Below the pieces are notes generated by a model. It ran no database searches and had not been told where the DNA came from. It saw nothing but the letters and a program-made list of their open reading frames with translations. A program made the position numbers and the translations under genes. This document shows positions 51,802 to 63,040 of a stretch of 64,000 bases of DNA, one piece after another; positions within the stretch are counted from its first letter, which is position 1, and each line of letters opens with the position of its first letter. The stretch is taken from positions 1 through 64,000 of the forward strand of contig CAUYUJ010011448.1 in assembly GCA_963575745.1 (NCBI GenBank), in the 5' to 3' direction. Source of the stretch: Prorocentrum cordatum (taxonomy: Eukaryota; Sar; Dinophyceae; Prorocentrales; Prorocentraceae).

Positions 51802-54494
51802 TGAAGATTCTGAGGGATGCGAAAATTCATTTTAGGACTCGCTATTTTTTGTCACGTGGAGTGGGTTGTGCCGCGTTTGTTTGTCAAATACTCAGGTCAA
51901 TCGCCGCAATCTTATCGTCAAAAAACGTGGAGGAACAATCGGCCGTCAGGATGCACTTTTTGGAATGGTAGCGGTCTCGTGGATTTGACAAAAGGTGGAT
52001 GCAAGCTACACAGCTCCAGTATTTTCTGCGCGTGTAGAAGGTTATTACGCGTCGGCTCATTGAATTCTGAGGTCTGTAGCTATAGAAACTTGGCGGAATA
52101 ACTTCGCACTTATATTTTTTTTACCTTTTAAGTTTATTTTTACTTCACGTTTCTCGTCGGAGTCTGAGCACTATTTCGTGATCCCAGAGCTCTACAAGGG
52201 TCCCGGCGGTGACCTGCTTGACGGTTCACCGCCGGCTCCCAGTCTACGAATATCAGCAACAACACTTTCCGACGATATCAGCTAAGGGGAATTCCGGCGC
52301 GGGGTGCAGCTAGTTTGCCGACCCGGCCAGAACGGACAATGTGATGACCTGGGGCCGGTGTTTTGAAGATTGTGAGAGATTTGAAAATTCTTTTTGAGAA
52401 TCCAGATTCTTGCTACCTGCAGTCGATCATGGCGCGTTTGATGGTGCAATTCTCAGGGCTCTAGGTGCAGTATTTCGGTCAAAACACTTGCGGGAACTGT
52501 CGTCGTGTAAAACTCGAAAAATGCATTCTGCGAGTTTCAAGCTGACATTCGAGATCGCTCTCTCCTCGTTATCTGGCACTGATGTGGTGCGTTGAGAACT
52601 CTACGAGGTTCCCGGCGGTAGCCTGGTTGACGGTGTACCGCCGGCCTTCCAGTCACGAGTATCAGCCAAAAAAGTAGATTTGACTCGTTGAGCGAAGCGG
52701 CCAAGTTAGAGCTAGAGGAATTCCGGCGCGGGGTGGAGCTGGTTGGCCCACCCGGCCCGGGCGGGCAATGTGACGACCTGGCGTCCGGTATTACTCGCAC
52801 CTGTAATGGATTATGCCGCGTCTGCCAGTGAAATTCTCAGGTCCGTAGCTGCAGTACCACGATTGAAACGCTCGGGAGAACCGACGTCGTATGAAACCCC
52901 AAAAATACATGTTGCGAGTTTTCAAGCTGACTTTCGAGAACGCTCCCTCCTCGTCATCTGGGCGCTGATTTGCGCGTTGAGAGCTCTGCGAGGGTCCCGG
53001 CGTAACCTGGTTGACCGTTTAGCCGGCTCGCAGTTATTCTGGCAGGCTGGGGGGCTAGTTGGCAAAGAAATCTCGACGGAAGTTTTGCATGTGTTTGCTC
53101 GGTTTACATTCGATTTCTCGGAATTTGGAAGGTCGTCAGAGCTTTGGTACTTTTCCCCATATTCGATCATGTTCCCGCTCTCCATCTCAATCTCAGTTCG
53201 ATCGGGTACATACTATTGCCAAAGAGCATGTGGGCGGGATCGGCTGTTTAGTGTCATCTTGACATGTGCTGTCGGTTTTCTGTGCTTAACTCGAGCTGTA
53301 GGATAGTGCTGGGAGGCGCACCGAATCTATTTAGAATCATCTGGCGCGCTAGTCTCAAGTATCCAGATGTCCGAACTCGGTCTGCTACCAGAGCTGGGTC
53401 CGAACAACTATTCGTGCAATGCTAATTTTTTGGAGATGATGAGGAGTTTGTTGATGTAACTCGAGCTGCCGATGAGCCACAGAGCTGTTCGGCACAGCAA
53501 ACCGAAGGATAATCATCAGAAGCGCTAGTCTCAGGTATCTAGATGCCCGAACTCGGTCTGCTACCAGAGCTGTGTCCGAGAAACTCTTCGTACTCTCCTA
53601 ATTTGTTAGGGATGATGATGCGTTTCTTGATGTAACTCAAATTTCAGATGAGCTACAGAGCTGTTCGACACAGCAATCGGAAGGAAATCATCGTAACCGC
53701 TAGTCTAAAGTATCTGGATGCCCGAACTCGGTCTGCAACCAGAGCTGGGTCCGAAAAACTATTCGTTCTCTGCGAACTCTTGTGCATATTATCATGACTT
53801 TCTTGCGATAGCTCGAGCTGCAGATGAGCTACAGAGCTGTTTGGCACAGCAATCGGATGGCAATCATTAGAAGCGGTAGTCTCAAGTATCTAGATGCCCG
53901 AACTCGGTCTGCTTCCAGAGTTGGAACCAACACAACTACTCGTACTCTGATGTAGCTCGAGCTGCACATGAGGTTAGAGCTGTTCGGCACAGCAATTGTT
54001 CGAATATCATCAGGAGCGCTCGTTGCAAGTATCTACATGTTTGAATTCGGTCTGCTACCAGAGCTGGAACCAAACAACTATTCGTGCTCCTGCTCCTCGT
54101 CCTCTTCCTTCTCGTTCTCCTCCTCCTCCTCCTGTTCCCTCTTCATCCTCTCCTTCTCCTCTGGCTCCTCCTGCTCCTTCTCTTCCTCCTTCTCTTCATC
54201 TTCCTCCTCTCCATCATCACCATCGTCCCTCTTCTCACTCTCCACCCTTCGCCCTCCTGCTCGTCGCTCCTCTTCCTCTTTCCCCTCCGTCTCCTCTGCC
54301 TGATTCTTTTTCTCCTCTTCCTTCTCCTCAGCCTCCTCCATCTCTTTCTTCTCCTCACTCCCTCTTCTCCTCCACGTTGTCCTCCATGAAACCAAGCCCT
54401 CGCGCGCGCGGAGTGCGATATTGCCGGCTTGCATTCCATTCGTGTATATCGAGGAAGCTCTACGAGTTCCCGGCGGGTTCCCGGCGGTAACCGA
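51802..54494 (+). repeat. G2 modules and one T2 module
   Basis: Three G2 bodies end in hairpins near 52204-52237, 52614-52648 and 52997-53028 (the last with both arms eroded). A T head (53035-53250) leads to T2 units (53320-54075), a CT tract (54078-54395), the GC-rich tail, GGAAGCTCTACGAGT and a hairpin left arm that begins twice (TTCCCGGCGGG, TTCCCGGCGGTAACC). No coding content. Confidence 0.6.
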
Positions 54495-54620
54495 TGCCGA
54501 TGCCTCAGTGGCTCGGCAGTGTGATGATAAGAGATGCCTTCTCTAGGTACCCTGTGCTCCGTTTGGGAGTCTTAGGGCTCAGCTGTCACAGCTGTCCGCG
54601 CCCTGACTCAAACTCAAAAA
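54495..54620 (+). mobile_element. LINE stub e6, family D
   Basis: 126 bp matching the last part of e4 (ATGCCTCAGTGGCTCGGC to CTCAAACTCAAAAA). It lies between GGTAACCGA and CCGAGGTTGACGG, so it occupies the same hairpin position. Extreme 5' truncation; no ORF. Confidence 0.82.
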
Positions 54621-54949
54621 CCGAGGTTGACGGTTCGCCGCCGGCCCCCGTTTTTTTGACGAAGTTACTTCCGCCAAGTACCTCGTAGAGCTCTTCGACG
54701 AGATGAGCTAAGAGGAATTCGTGCGCGGGGGGGAGCTAGTTGGCCGACCTGGCCAGGCCGGGCAGTGTGTCAACCTGGGGTCAGTTTTTCGAAGAGTTTG
54801 AGAGATTTGAAAATTTGTTTTGAGAATCGAGATTTTTTTTGTTCCCTGCAGTCGATCATGGCGCGTTCGATGGTGCAGTTCTCAGGGCTCTAGGTGCAGT
54901 ATTTCGATCAAAACTCTTGCCGGAACCGTTAGTCGTCGCGGCGTATTTG
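54621..54949 (+). repeat. Hairpin remainder and truncated G2 module
   Basis: CCGAGGTTGACGG and right arm CGCCGCCGG, then a G2 module from ACCTCGTAGAGCTC (about 54679) that stops before its 3' end where the T2 terminus begins. Confidence 0.6.
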
Positions 54950-56440
54950 ACTCGTAGAGCTTCCCTAAGAGCGGAGCGGCGACGCTAGAGAGTAATTCTG
55001 GCGCGCTGGGGGGCTAGTTGGCAAGAAAATCTCGACGGAAGTTTTGCATAATTTTGTTCGGTTTAATATCGATTTCTTGAAATCTGGACACTCGTAAGAG
55101 CTTGAACAGTTCCCCCCCCCATATTCGATCTTATTCCCGCTCGCCATCTTGATCTCAGGTCGATCGGGTACATGTTACTGTCAAAAAGCATGAAGGCGGG
55201 ATCGGCTGTTTTGTGTCATCTTGGCAGATGCTGTCGGTTTTCGGAACTTCACACGAGCTGTAGAAAAGCTGCAGAGCTGAGAGGCACGCTAAATCCATCT
55301 AGAATCATCAGGCGCACTAATCTCAAGTATCTAGATGCCCGAACTCGGTCTGCTAGCAGCGCTGGGTCCAAACAACTATTTGTATTCATTTTTTCCAGGG
55401 ATTATGATGGTTCTCTTGACTTAACTCGAGCTGCAGATATGCAACAGAGCTGTTCGGCACAGTAATCGGAAGGGAACATAAGCGCTAGTCTTAAGTTTCT
55501 AGATGCCCGAACTCGCTCTGCTACGTGAGCTGGGTTCGAAAAACTGTTCGTGCTCTGCTATTTTTTCAGACATGATTGTTTTCGTCACTTAACTCGAGCT
55601 GCAGATGAGCTACAGAGCTGTTCAGTATAGGATCCGAAGGGAAATCATTTGGCGCGCTAGTGGTAAGTATTTAAATGTCCGAACTCGCTCTGCTACCAGA
55701 GCTGGGTCTGATAAACTATTCGTGCTCTGCCAATCTTTTGAAAAGATGATGGCGTCTTTCTTGATGTAGCTGGAGCTGCAGATGAGCTAAAGAGCTGTTT
55801 GGCACAGCAATCAGAGGAACATGATCCGAAGCGCTATCTCTGAGTATCTAGACGTCTGAGATCGGTCTGCTACCAGAGCTGGAGCCAAAGAACTATCAGT
55901 ACTCGGCATTTTTTTTTGAGATGATGATATTTTCGTTGCTCTACTCGAGCTGGCTGGCTAAGAAGCCAAGAAGCACTTCTCGAAACGTCTCTTCCTTCGC
56001 CGCTTCCCTTCCTCCTTCGCCTCCTTCTTCTCTTTCTTCCTCCTCCTCCCCTACTCTCTTTCTCCTCCTCCTGCTCCTTCTCGTCTTCCTCCTTTCCCTT
56101 TCTCCCTCCTTCATTTGCTCCTTCTCCATTTTCTTTTCCTCCTCCTGGACCTCCTTCTCCTCGTTCTCCTCCCCTTCATCATCATCATCATCATCGTCCC
56201 TCTTCTCCCCCTCCACCCTTCCCCCGCCTTGTCGACGTCCTCCTCTTGCTCCTTCTGCTCCTCCTCCTTCTCTTCCTCGGCCTCCTTCATCTCTTTCACC
56301 CCCTCGCTCCTTCTTCACCCCTACTTCTTCCTCCATGAAACTGCGCCCTCGCGCGAGTGGAATGCGAGATTGCCGCGCCCGCGCCCCGCTCGTGTATATC
56401 GCGAGGAAGCTCTGCGAGTTCCCGGCGGTAGCCAAGGTTG

Positions 56441-56739
56441 TGGAGCACATTTTTTGTAGCCTCTTTCACCCGAGCAGCTGAATCATTTCATCATTGCTCG
56501 GTTTTGCCTTTTCACTCTAATAATCTTGCATCCTTTTCCTATGCCTGCGCCTCCGTGGCTCGGCAGTGTGAAGATAAGAGATGCTTTTCTTTCTCTGTGC
56601 ATCCTATTCCGATGCCTAAGCCTCCGCGGCTCGGCAGTGTGAAGATAAGAGATGCTTGCACTTGCTACCCTGTGCTCCGTTTGGGAGTCTTAGGGTTCAG
56701 CTGGCACAGCTGTCCGCGCCCTGACTCAAACTCAAAAAA
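56441..56739 (+). mobile_element. LINE stub e7, family D
   Basis: Matches the 3' 260 bp of e4 (TGGAGCACATTTT to CTCAAACTCAAAAAA). It contains an internal duplication: the segment at 56541-56586 is repeated at 56612-56657. Flanks CCAAGGTTG (56432-56440) and CCAAGGCTG (56740-56748). Confidence 0.82.
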
Positions 56740-57051
56740 CCAAGGCTGCCGTCGGGGACTCCTCGAGCCGCATCGCGCGGTCAGGTGCTTACACACTCGT
56801 GTATCGTACTGTATCCGCGGGGCGCGCGGGGGCCATCTGTCGCTCAGCTGCGACAAGTGCTCCATCGGCGTGCTCATCGAGGTCAGCAGGTGCTCTCTCT
56901 TTGTTGTGGTTGCAGTATCGTTGGATCGAGCCCGACTTACAGTTTTCTGCTCCATTGCACGTGTGCTTGCGACTTGCTCACCGCGACGAGTGTTGAGGAG
57001 TTCAACTTTCTTGCCAATCTTACACGGTACACCAGGCGTCGACGTCCACAG

Positions 57052-58221
57052 ATGACGGCTGTGTTGGGTACTCCGACTGGTGCACAGGATATGCCGATGG
57101 GAGGTGAGGACGGAGAGGAGGAGCGAGATGAGTTCGAGAGAGCGCTGGCTGCCCCTGCACCTGGGAATGTCAGACTCACAGTTAGTCAGTTGGAGGGTTG
57201 TGCTGAGGTTGCCGAACATGTTGCTTCAGAGGATGCTAAGAGGGCTCGAAAGGTTCCTGGGGCCCGAGGGTATCCCATGGCTTCCATTGCGGCCCTCCTG
57301 GACTCCAAGTTCCCAGAACAGCAGCACTTCTTCGACAGTTCTCGTAAGGATCGTCTCAAACCATTGGAGGAGGCAGCGAAGCAGAATCAGACGGATATTG
57401 TTGACATCAGGAAGTCTCAAGCAGAACAACAACGTCATATTGAAGAGCTCCAGCATGCCATCCAGAATCGTGCAGGCCCCAACAGCTCCACAGGTGCCCC
57501 GAGTACCGTTGGTGCCCCACGTGTGTCCTACCAGATTTCACGGCCGCAAGACTTCGGACGTGTCCCTCGTCCGCCGTTCACTCCGACTTATATTGCTATT
57601 CAGGGTTGGGCGAAAGGTGCCAATCGTGATATCTCACAGCGTTCCGAGGTGTTGTTCAATGAGGCGGCGGCTCAGCGCTGCCTGGCGTACTTGTTTGAGA
57701 AGGCAGGCTGTCTCCAACATGTCGACGAGGTTCGGACCAACAGCGAACATACTAACAAGCCGTGCGGACTGTATCGGATCAGGGTGCACGTCAAATCCAC
57801 TGTGAGTCGGGATGTGACGTGGGAGTGTAGGAAGGTTTGGATGCAGTGTTTCCAGAACGGTCGCATCTTTGCACAGGACCAGGATGTCAGGGTGTACAAA
57901 CGTATTGTGCAGTGCCGTGTGTCTATCCCTGTGGAATGCTCCCCATGGAAGCAGCCTCATGTAGCTGCAGCGGGGAGGTTCAATGCGTGCTTCTACAAGC
58001 ACAGCATCTTGGTGGACGGATGTGTGCGTATCGAGTCGTATGGCCCTCCGACGACGTTCGTCTGGGCGTATCCTAGCCTCCAGTACACGGACGGAGCTTG
58101 TGTTGCATCGTTCAGGACCGACCGTACGGATCAGTGGTTGTTGGATGAGACGGCACTCCTTCGGATCGATTCGACATTCAAGCTGGCGGAGTTCAAGGCA
58201 GCCTTGCACTCCACCGAGTAG
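57052..58221 (+). CDS. ORF1 of e8 (coiled-coil RNA-binding protein)
   Basis: 389 residues from the first in-element ATG of the frame (MTAVLGTPTG). Acidic N-terminus (GGEDGEEERDEFERAL). A heptad-like region at about 95-145 (IVDIRKSQAEQQRHIEELQH) suggests a coiled coil. The globular part has FTPTYIAIQGWAKG, GLYRIRVHVKSTV (position of the RNP1-like strand), VECSPWKQPHVAAAGRF and GPPTTFVWAY. These correspond block by block to ORF1 of e1 and e2. The likely role is binding element RNA with ORF2 (family knowledge). Ends with TAG at 58219-58221, followed in the same frame by ORF2. The frame upstream is open to the first base of the element but has no ATG. Confidence 0.8.
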   Translation: MTAVLGTPTGAQDMPMGGEDGEEERDEFERALAAPAPGNVRLTVSQLEGCAEVAEHVASEDAKRARKVPGARGYPMASIAALLDSKFPEQQHFFDSSRKDRLKPLEEAAKQNQTDIVDIRKSQAEQQRHIEELQHAIQNRAGPNSSTGAPSTVGAPRVSYQISRPQDFGRVPRPPFTPTYIAIQGWAKGANRDISQRSEVLFNEAAAQRCLAYLFEKAGCLQHVDEVRTNSEHTNKPCGLYRIRVHVKSTVSRDVTWECRKVWMQCFQNGRIFAQDQDVRVYKRIVQCRVSIPVECSPWKQPHVAAAGRFNACFYKHSILVDGCVRIESYGPPTTFVWAYPSLQYTDGACVASFRTDRTDQWLLDETALLRIDSTFKLAEFKAALHSTE

Positions 58222-61200
58222 CGGGGCCCCGACGCCTGGCTCGACACCCAGGCGGTATCTATCGCAACATGGAACTGTCGGAAGTTGGGGAAGCTCCTCT
58301 GCCAGGAAGTTGTGCGTGACAATTTTCAGAATTCAACATTGGGCGTTGGGGTTGCATTACTCCAGGAGGCTCAGCATTTGACGGATCTTGGGGCGTCATG
58401 GCATACCGAGCATTCTGTGTGTAGGCGTGCATGCGTACTGTACAATACTAGGTGGTGCAGTCATCGTATCTCTTCGGATCGAGGCGACCGACGGTGTGCT
58501 GTGATATTTCGCAGTATGATTGCCATCAGCGTTTACTTGCCTCACAACTATGTGTTTGGAAAGAGCCGTGATGCTTTCTTCCAGGCCCTCTGCGAGTATC
58601 ACCGTGTCCTGAGGGAGGCTGCGTTGACTATCCAACGATTGAAGTCGCAGGTTGGTATCAGGGACGTCGTCTTGGGGGTGGACGGGCAGGTGGAGGTGGA
58701 GGGTGGGGTCTTCCATGAGCAGTGGCCTGTGACTGGCCCTTTTGTGGATGGTACTTCCCTTGCTCCCCGCGGGACCTCTGGAGGTTTCGAAAAGGACGCC
58801 CACGAGTTCTCCCAGGCCTACTCCGAGGCCCTTGCTACCACTATCGGAGTCTTGGGACTGTTGATAGCGAATACCCTCGACGGCCCTCGCAGGCCCACGT
58901 AGCGGTCAACAAAATATATTCCTGAGGCGCAACAGTATCAACAGGTGTATGACTATCTGTGGGTACCGAGACACTGGTTCGTCAACCTACCCTCTACTTC
59001 GGTCACTTGGGCGGTGCCCCGAGAGGCCATGGCTGAGGACACTTTGCAGCTAGAAACATGGTGGAGCGACCGTGCGATTGTGTCGCTCGTACTTCCGCAG
59101 ACTGCCAGGCCAGCAAGGACTGCCAGGCAGCGCCCTCGCAACAACGCCCACTGGCGGTGTGCCGAGGACCCTGCAACAGCTGCGCAGTAGTATCGACCGT
59201 ACTCTGTGTGACAGACCGACAGAAATGAGACCGGCTGAGATCGGCGCCCATATCCTCCAGGAGGCCTCCGAGTTCGGGCACGCCCCTACCTACCAGGACG
59301 CTCTCACACGGGTCAGTAAGGATTACATCCAGGCACGTCTTCGGTGGACTGAAGTTCGTAGGAGGTGGAAGGCGGGGGAATGTTCGGAGGAGGAGATGAA
59401 GGCTGCCCGTCGTGAGAAGCAACGTGAGCGTCGAGTCCACAGGCGACGCCTCACGGAATACTCGTTTCGACCAGGTGCACAGTGCCGTGCACATCTCTAT
59501 ACACTGCATGTGGATGGGGAGGATACGTGTGACGTTCTGAAGTGGGAGGAGGCTTTACGTGTACACGGTTTCACTCATTACAGTTGTGAGGAGGGGAGGA
59601 GTGTTATTCAAGGAATGCTGGAGGGAAGGAGGAGGCGGTTACAGGATGCATCGGGTGGCCCTCACGGCTGCCTCGGACGGGATGCTATCTCAATGGGGAT
59701 CCTCATGAGAGGCCGTGCGAAGCTCAAAGTGGGACGTGCGGTGGGGAAGGATGGGATCAGTGCCAGTATGCTCCGATGCGTGCCCTGGTCCGCTCTCTGC
59801 TCCATCTTGAAGGCCTTTTCGAAAGCTGTTTAGCCGCGAGTTCGATATCCCCTCGGTGTGGCGTTTCATTTGCATCGCGCTGATGCCCAAGCACCAGCGC
59901 GCCACCGACTTTACAGAAATGCGTGCTCTCAGTCTTCTTAGTGTGATATCAAAGTGGTACCATTCGTGTTTGATTATCCTCGCTGCGTCCCATCTGCGAT
60001 CGACTACACCTGGGTGATGCTCTACGGATTTGCGGGTGAGCGCAGGGTGCACGAGGTCACAGCGGTTGTGAAGAGGTGAGCTCAACATGGTGTGGAGTGG
60101 GGTAAGTCTCACTCTTGCTGTTTCGCGTCCCTGGATGTATTGCGTGCTTTCGACCACCTGACGGTGAACGACCTCTCGGAGTCCATGGATCCGTTATCGT
60201 TCCCCCCCGACTTGGCCTATGCTATATTTAGAGCCACAGAGTCACTGCGTTGCAGATTTCAAATTTCAGGACGTCGAGGTCATGGGTGTACTTTGGGACC
60301 GATGTGTGAAGACAGGCTCAGTTGAAGCCCCCATGGGCTGGATATGCGAGACGATTGTGATGTGGATCGACTTGTGCCACAACTGGCGTCGTGCTGGCAG
60401 TGACATTCCCCTCGCGGATCAAGCAGGCGCTCTGGTTTTCTCCCGCGCCATGTGGGCGGACAATGTTATCCTGGGTGCCTCCTCCACTGACCAGCTCATA
60501 ATGATGGTGCGTGAGATGTCGGTACTGTTGTACTCCCGAGGGTACTCGTGGAAGCCCAGCTCTCTCCAGTATATGCTCTGCGGGTTTCAGTGTTCCCCTG
60601 AGGTGCCCATCGTGGTGAGTTTCACGGTGGCTGGCCCCCCATCTGATCAAAGCCGGAAATCAACGCCACCATCTGCAGATCAAAGCCGGAAATCAGCGCC
60701 ACCATCTGCCTTGGGTGTGAAGAGGCGCCGTACTTCTCAGTCGCCAACGGTCACTATCCAGTTGCCTCGGGTCCAGTGTATGTCCATCTTGGGTGTGATG
60801 ATTGATTCTTCGATGCATACGCATGCCGACGTTCTCCATCGTATCAGTTGCGGTGAGCGGGCCTTTTAGCATGAGCAGCGGTAGAACTGTTGTCGGGACA
60901 TCCCGCTTATTCGCCGACTCAGGCGCTACGGCGGTAAAGGGCGTGCCAATATCCTTTTTGGAGCAGAGGGTATGACGTCAGATCAGAGTACTTTAACTGC
61001 GCTGCACAAATGTGAGGGTAAGCTCTTAGCTAAGATGATGTGGAGGAGAAAGGGGGCGGGTGAGGATTGGAGTGCTTTCATGCAGCGTGTATACCTTCAT
61101 GCGAGACGTGCCCTGCACTCGGCTGGTCTGCCGAGCTTGCCACAACTATTTCTTTATCGACAGTGGTGCTGGGCCAAAGATGTTTGTGCCACCGCCCAGC

Positions 61201-62498
61201 GGACGTCGCTGTCGCTGCCGTTGCCCGACCCTGTGCTGTTTCAAGGATCACAACTTGTGCCGCCTCCAATCTCAGTTACAGCGGATTCCCAGGTATTCAA
61301 CTATGGGTCCCAGGCGACCCCTGTCACGCTTAACCGACGCCAGATGATACGTGAGATGCGTGAAAGAGCCCAGAAACGACGACGAGTCGACCCCCCAGTG
61401 GCCTCGCTACAGCCTCCACAGCGCCTCTTCCCCTGGACGGCGACGGGTGCGGTGTGATCTGGGGCCCGAGACGTACCATCCTCACTCCCTCTCTCGCTTG
61501 TGCATGCTGCATGCTGTGTCGCCTTGGACCGAGGAGAGGGGTCCCATCATTCGCACTCTCAATTCGAAGGAAGCCCGAGAGCTCGCCAGACACCGTGAGG
61601 GCGGACGCCCTGCGGGCTACCATCCATGGTCGCTTCCGTTCGAGACGGTTGGAGGAGTCTATTGGTACGCTAACTTGACTTAGGATGAGGACGGGTGGAG
61701 ATATTTTGTTCATGCGCTGCTGGGTATGTGGGACCTGCCGCATGTGCTCCAATATTATGTCCTCAGAGATCCCAAGGGGCCCTACAGGTGGAGGCGGAGG
61801 ACCTTGCGGTGGAGGAGAGGCGTAGGAAGGAGGAGGCGGGGAAGGAAAAGGTTACAAAACGAATCGCACTGAATGAACAACGACGGTCTTGGTGGGACTT
61901 TGGGTCGAAAGGTCTACCTCTAGAGATCTCGGGGGGCTCTCTTGTAATTTGTAACTGGATTAATGGTTTGTTTTGATGTACTACTGATGTGTACTCGACG
62001 ACTGTTTGTGCTATTCAGGATTTGCCTTATTCTATGTCTGTGGAGATGCCCATGCACGTTCGGGCCCCCTCACGGGGATGTGATATTGCCAAATGGATTT
62101 ATCGGGAAGGGAACGCGAGAGCTGATGAACAGACCTGGATGGATCGGTGGGGCCAGGGCCACTTGACAATCGATGACAGGCTATCTGCAATGCATGCTTC
62201 GAGCGTGCTCGGTGTGAGAGGCTTCTTTGACGGATGCCGATCCTCTGAGGGTTGTGGCGGTGGTTGGGTCCTCGATCTGTACATTCTCCCATCGCTTCCC
62301 TTTCATCTTAATCATCTGGATGGCTCCGCCTCTCCGAGTGGCTTCTGGTGGTGCGGTGTCGCCTCAGAAGCCTTTAGTCTCCCGCCCTCGTGTGCAGTGA
62401 CTCAGGCTGAACTTCTTGCTGCAAAGCACCTACTGCAAGGTGTGGTGGCGGTCCTGCAGGCGCTTGGCCTGTTGCGCCCCTTCTGCGCTAGGCTGTGA
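58222..62498 (+). pseudogene. ORF2 of e8 (APE, RT, permuted RNase H), broken
   Basis: The frame continues straight from ORF1's TAG: ATWNCRKLG after 16 codons, then LLQEAQ. No ATG occurs before 58516. Damage includes TAG at 58900, TAG at 59188, TAG at 59831, several frameshifts in RT between 59830 and 60220, TAG at 60867, and others beyond 61455. Recognisable parts: DYLWVPRHW, WWSDRAIV (SDH altered), GRAVGKDGIS, LDVLRAFDHL, KTGSVEAPMGW, MWADN (60453-60464). A 33-bp tandem duplication (60645-60710) repeats an 11-residue segment. RNase H order is permuted: SGGSLVICNWING (aspartate lost), YREGNARAD, FDGCRS (D at 62229), QAELLAAK (E at 62409). Confidence 0.78.
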
Positions 62499-62579
62499 CT
62501 CGAGCGGGCCTGAACTCGGGCCTGTGGCTCTGCGCAAAGCAAAAAAAACAAGGTTGACGGCTCGCCGCCGGCCCCCAGT

Positions 62580-63040
62580 TTCGAGCTGATGCCGGTTTTC
62601 TAAATGTAACTCAAGTCAGAAGCAAGCTGCATAGCTCTGGCTTCATCTGCAGCAGTATGCCTCGTAGAGCTCTTCGACGAGATGAGCTCAGGGAAATCCG
62701 GGCGCGGGGAGGTGCTAGTTGGCCGACCCGGCCAGAACGGACAATGTGGTGACCTGGGGTTTGTTTTTTTGAAGATTGTGAGAGATTTGAAAATTCGTTT
62801 TGAGAGTCCAGTTTTTTGTTTCCTGCAGTCGATCATGGCGCGTTTCATGGTGCAATTCTCAGGGCTCCAGGTGCAGTATTTCGATGAGAACCCTTGCGGG
62901 AACCGACATTGTATAACATTTTTTAAAAATACATCTTACGAGTTTTCTAGCATAAATTTGGAAAGGCTATTTTCTCGTTATCTGGGTGCTCATTTGAGTG
63001 TTCAGAGCTTTACGAGGGTCCCGGCGGTAAGCTGGTTGAC
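62580..63040 (+). repeat. G2 module, hairpin entered by e10
   Basis: Short T2-like sequence, then G2 from CCTCGTAGAGCTC (about 62660) to GAGCTTTACGAGGG (63005-63018) and hairpin left arm CCGGCGGTAA (63021-63030) with loop GCTGGTTGAC. The right arm does not follow; e10 begins at 63041. Confidence 0.62.

Larger units (their letters stand above)
56749..62548 (+). mobile_element. LINE e8, family E, full-length, ORF2 decayed
   Basis: 5.8 kb. The leader begins CCGTCGGGGACTCCTCGAG and shares blocks with e1. ORF1 is intact and ORF2 is broken. The 3' end TGCGCAAAGCAAAAAAAA precedes CAAGGTTGACGG. Left flank CAAGGCTG and right flank CAAGGTTG differ by one base. It inserted next to e7 in the same hairpin. 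Confidence 0.87.
54950..62579 (+). repeat. Complete T2 module hosting LINEs e7 and e8
   Basis: Left repeat ACTCGTAGAGCTTCC at 54950-54964. T head, T2 units (55215-55920), CT tract (55972-56335), tail CATGAAACTGCGCCCTCG, inverted repeat GGAAGCTCTGCGAGT (56405-56419) and hairpin left arm to GCCAAGGTTG (56440). The right arm GACGGCTCGCCGCCGG and CCCCCAGT end at 62579. Without the LINEs the module is about 1.5 kb. Confidence 0.7.
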
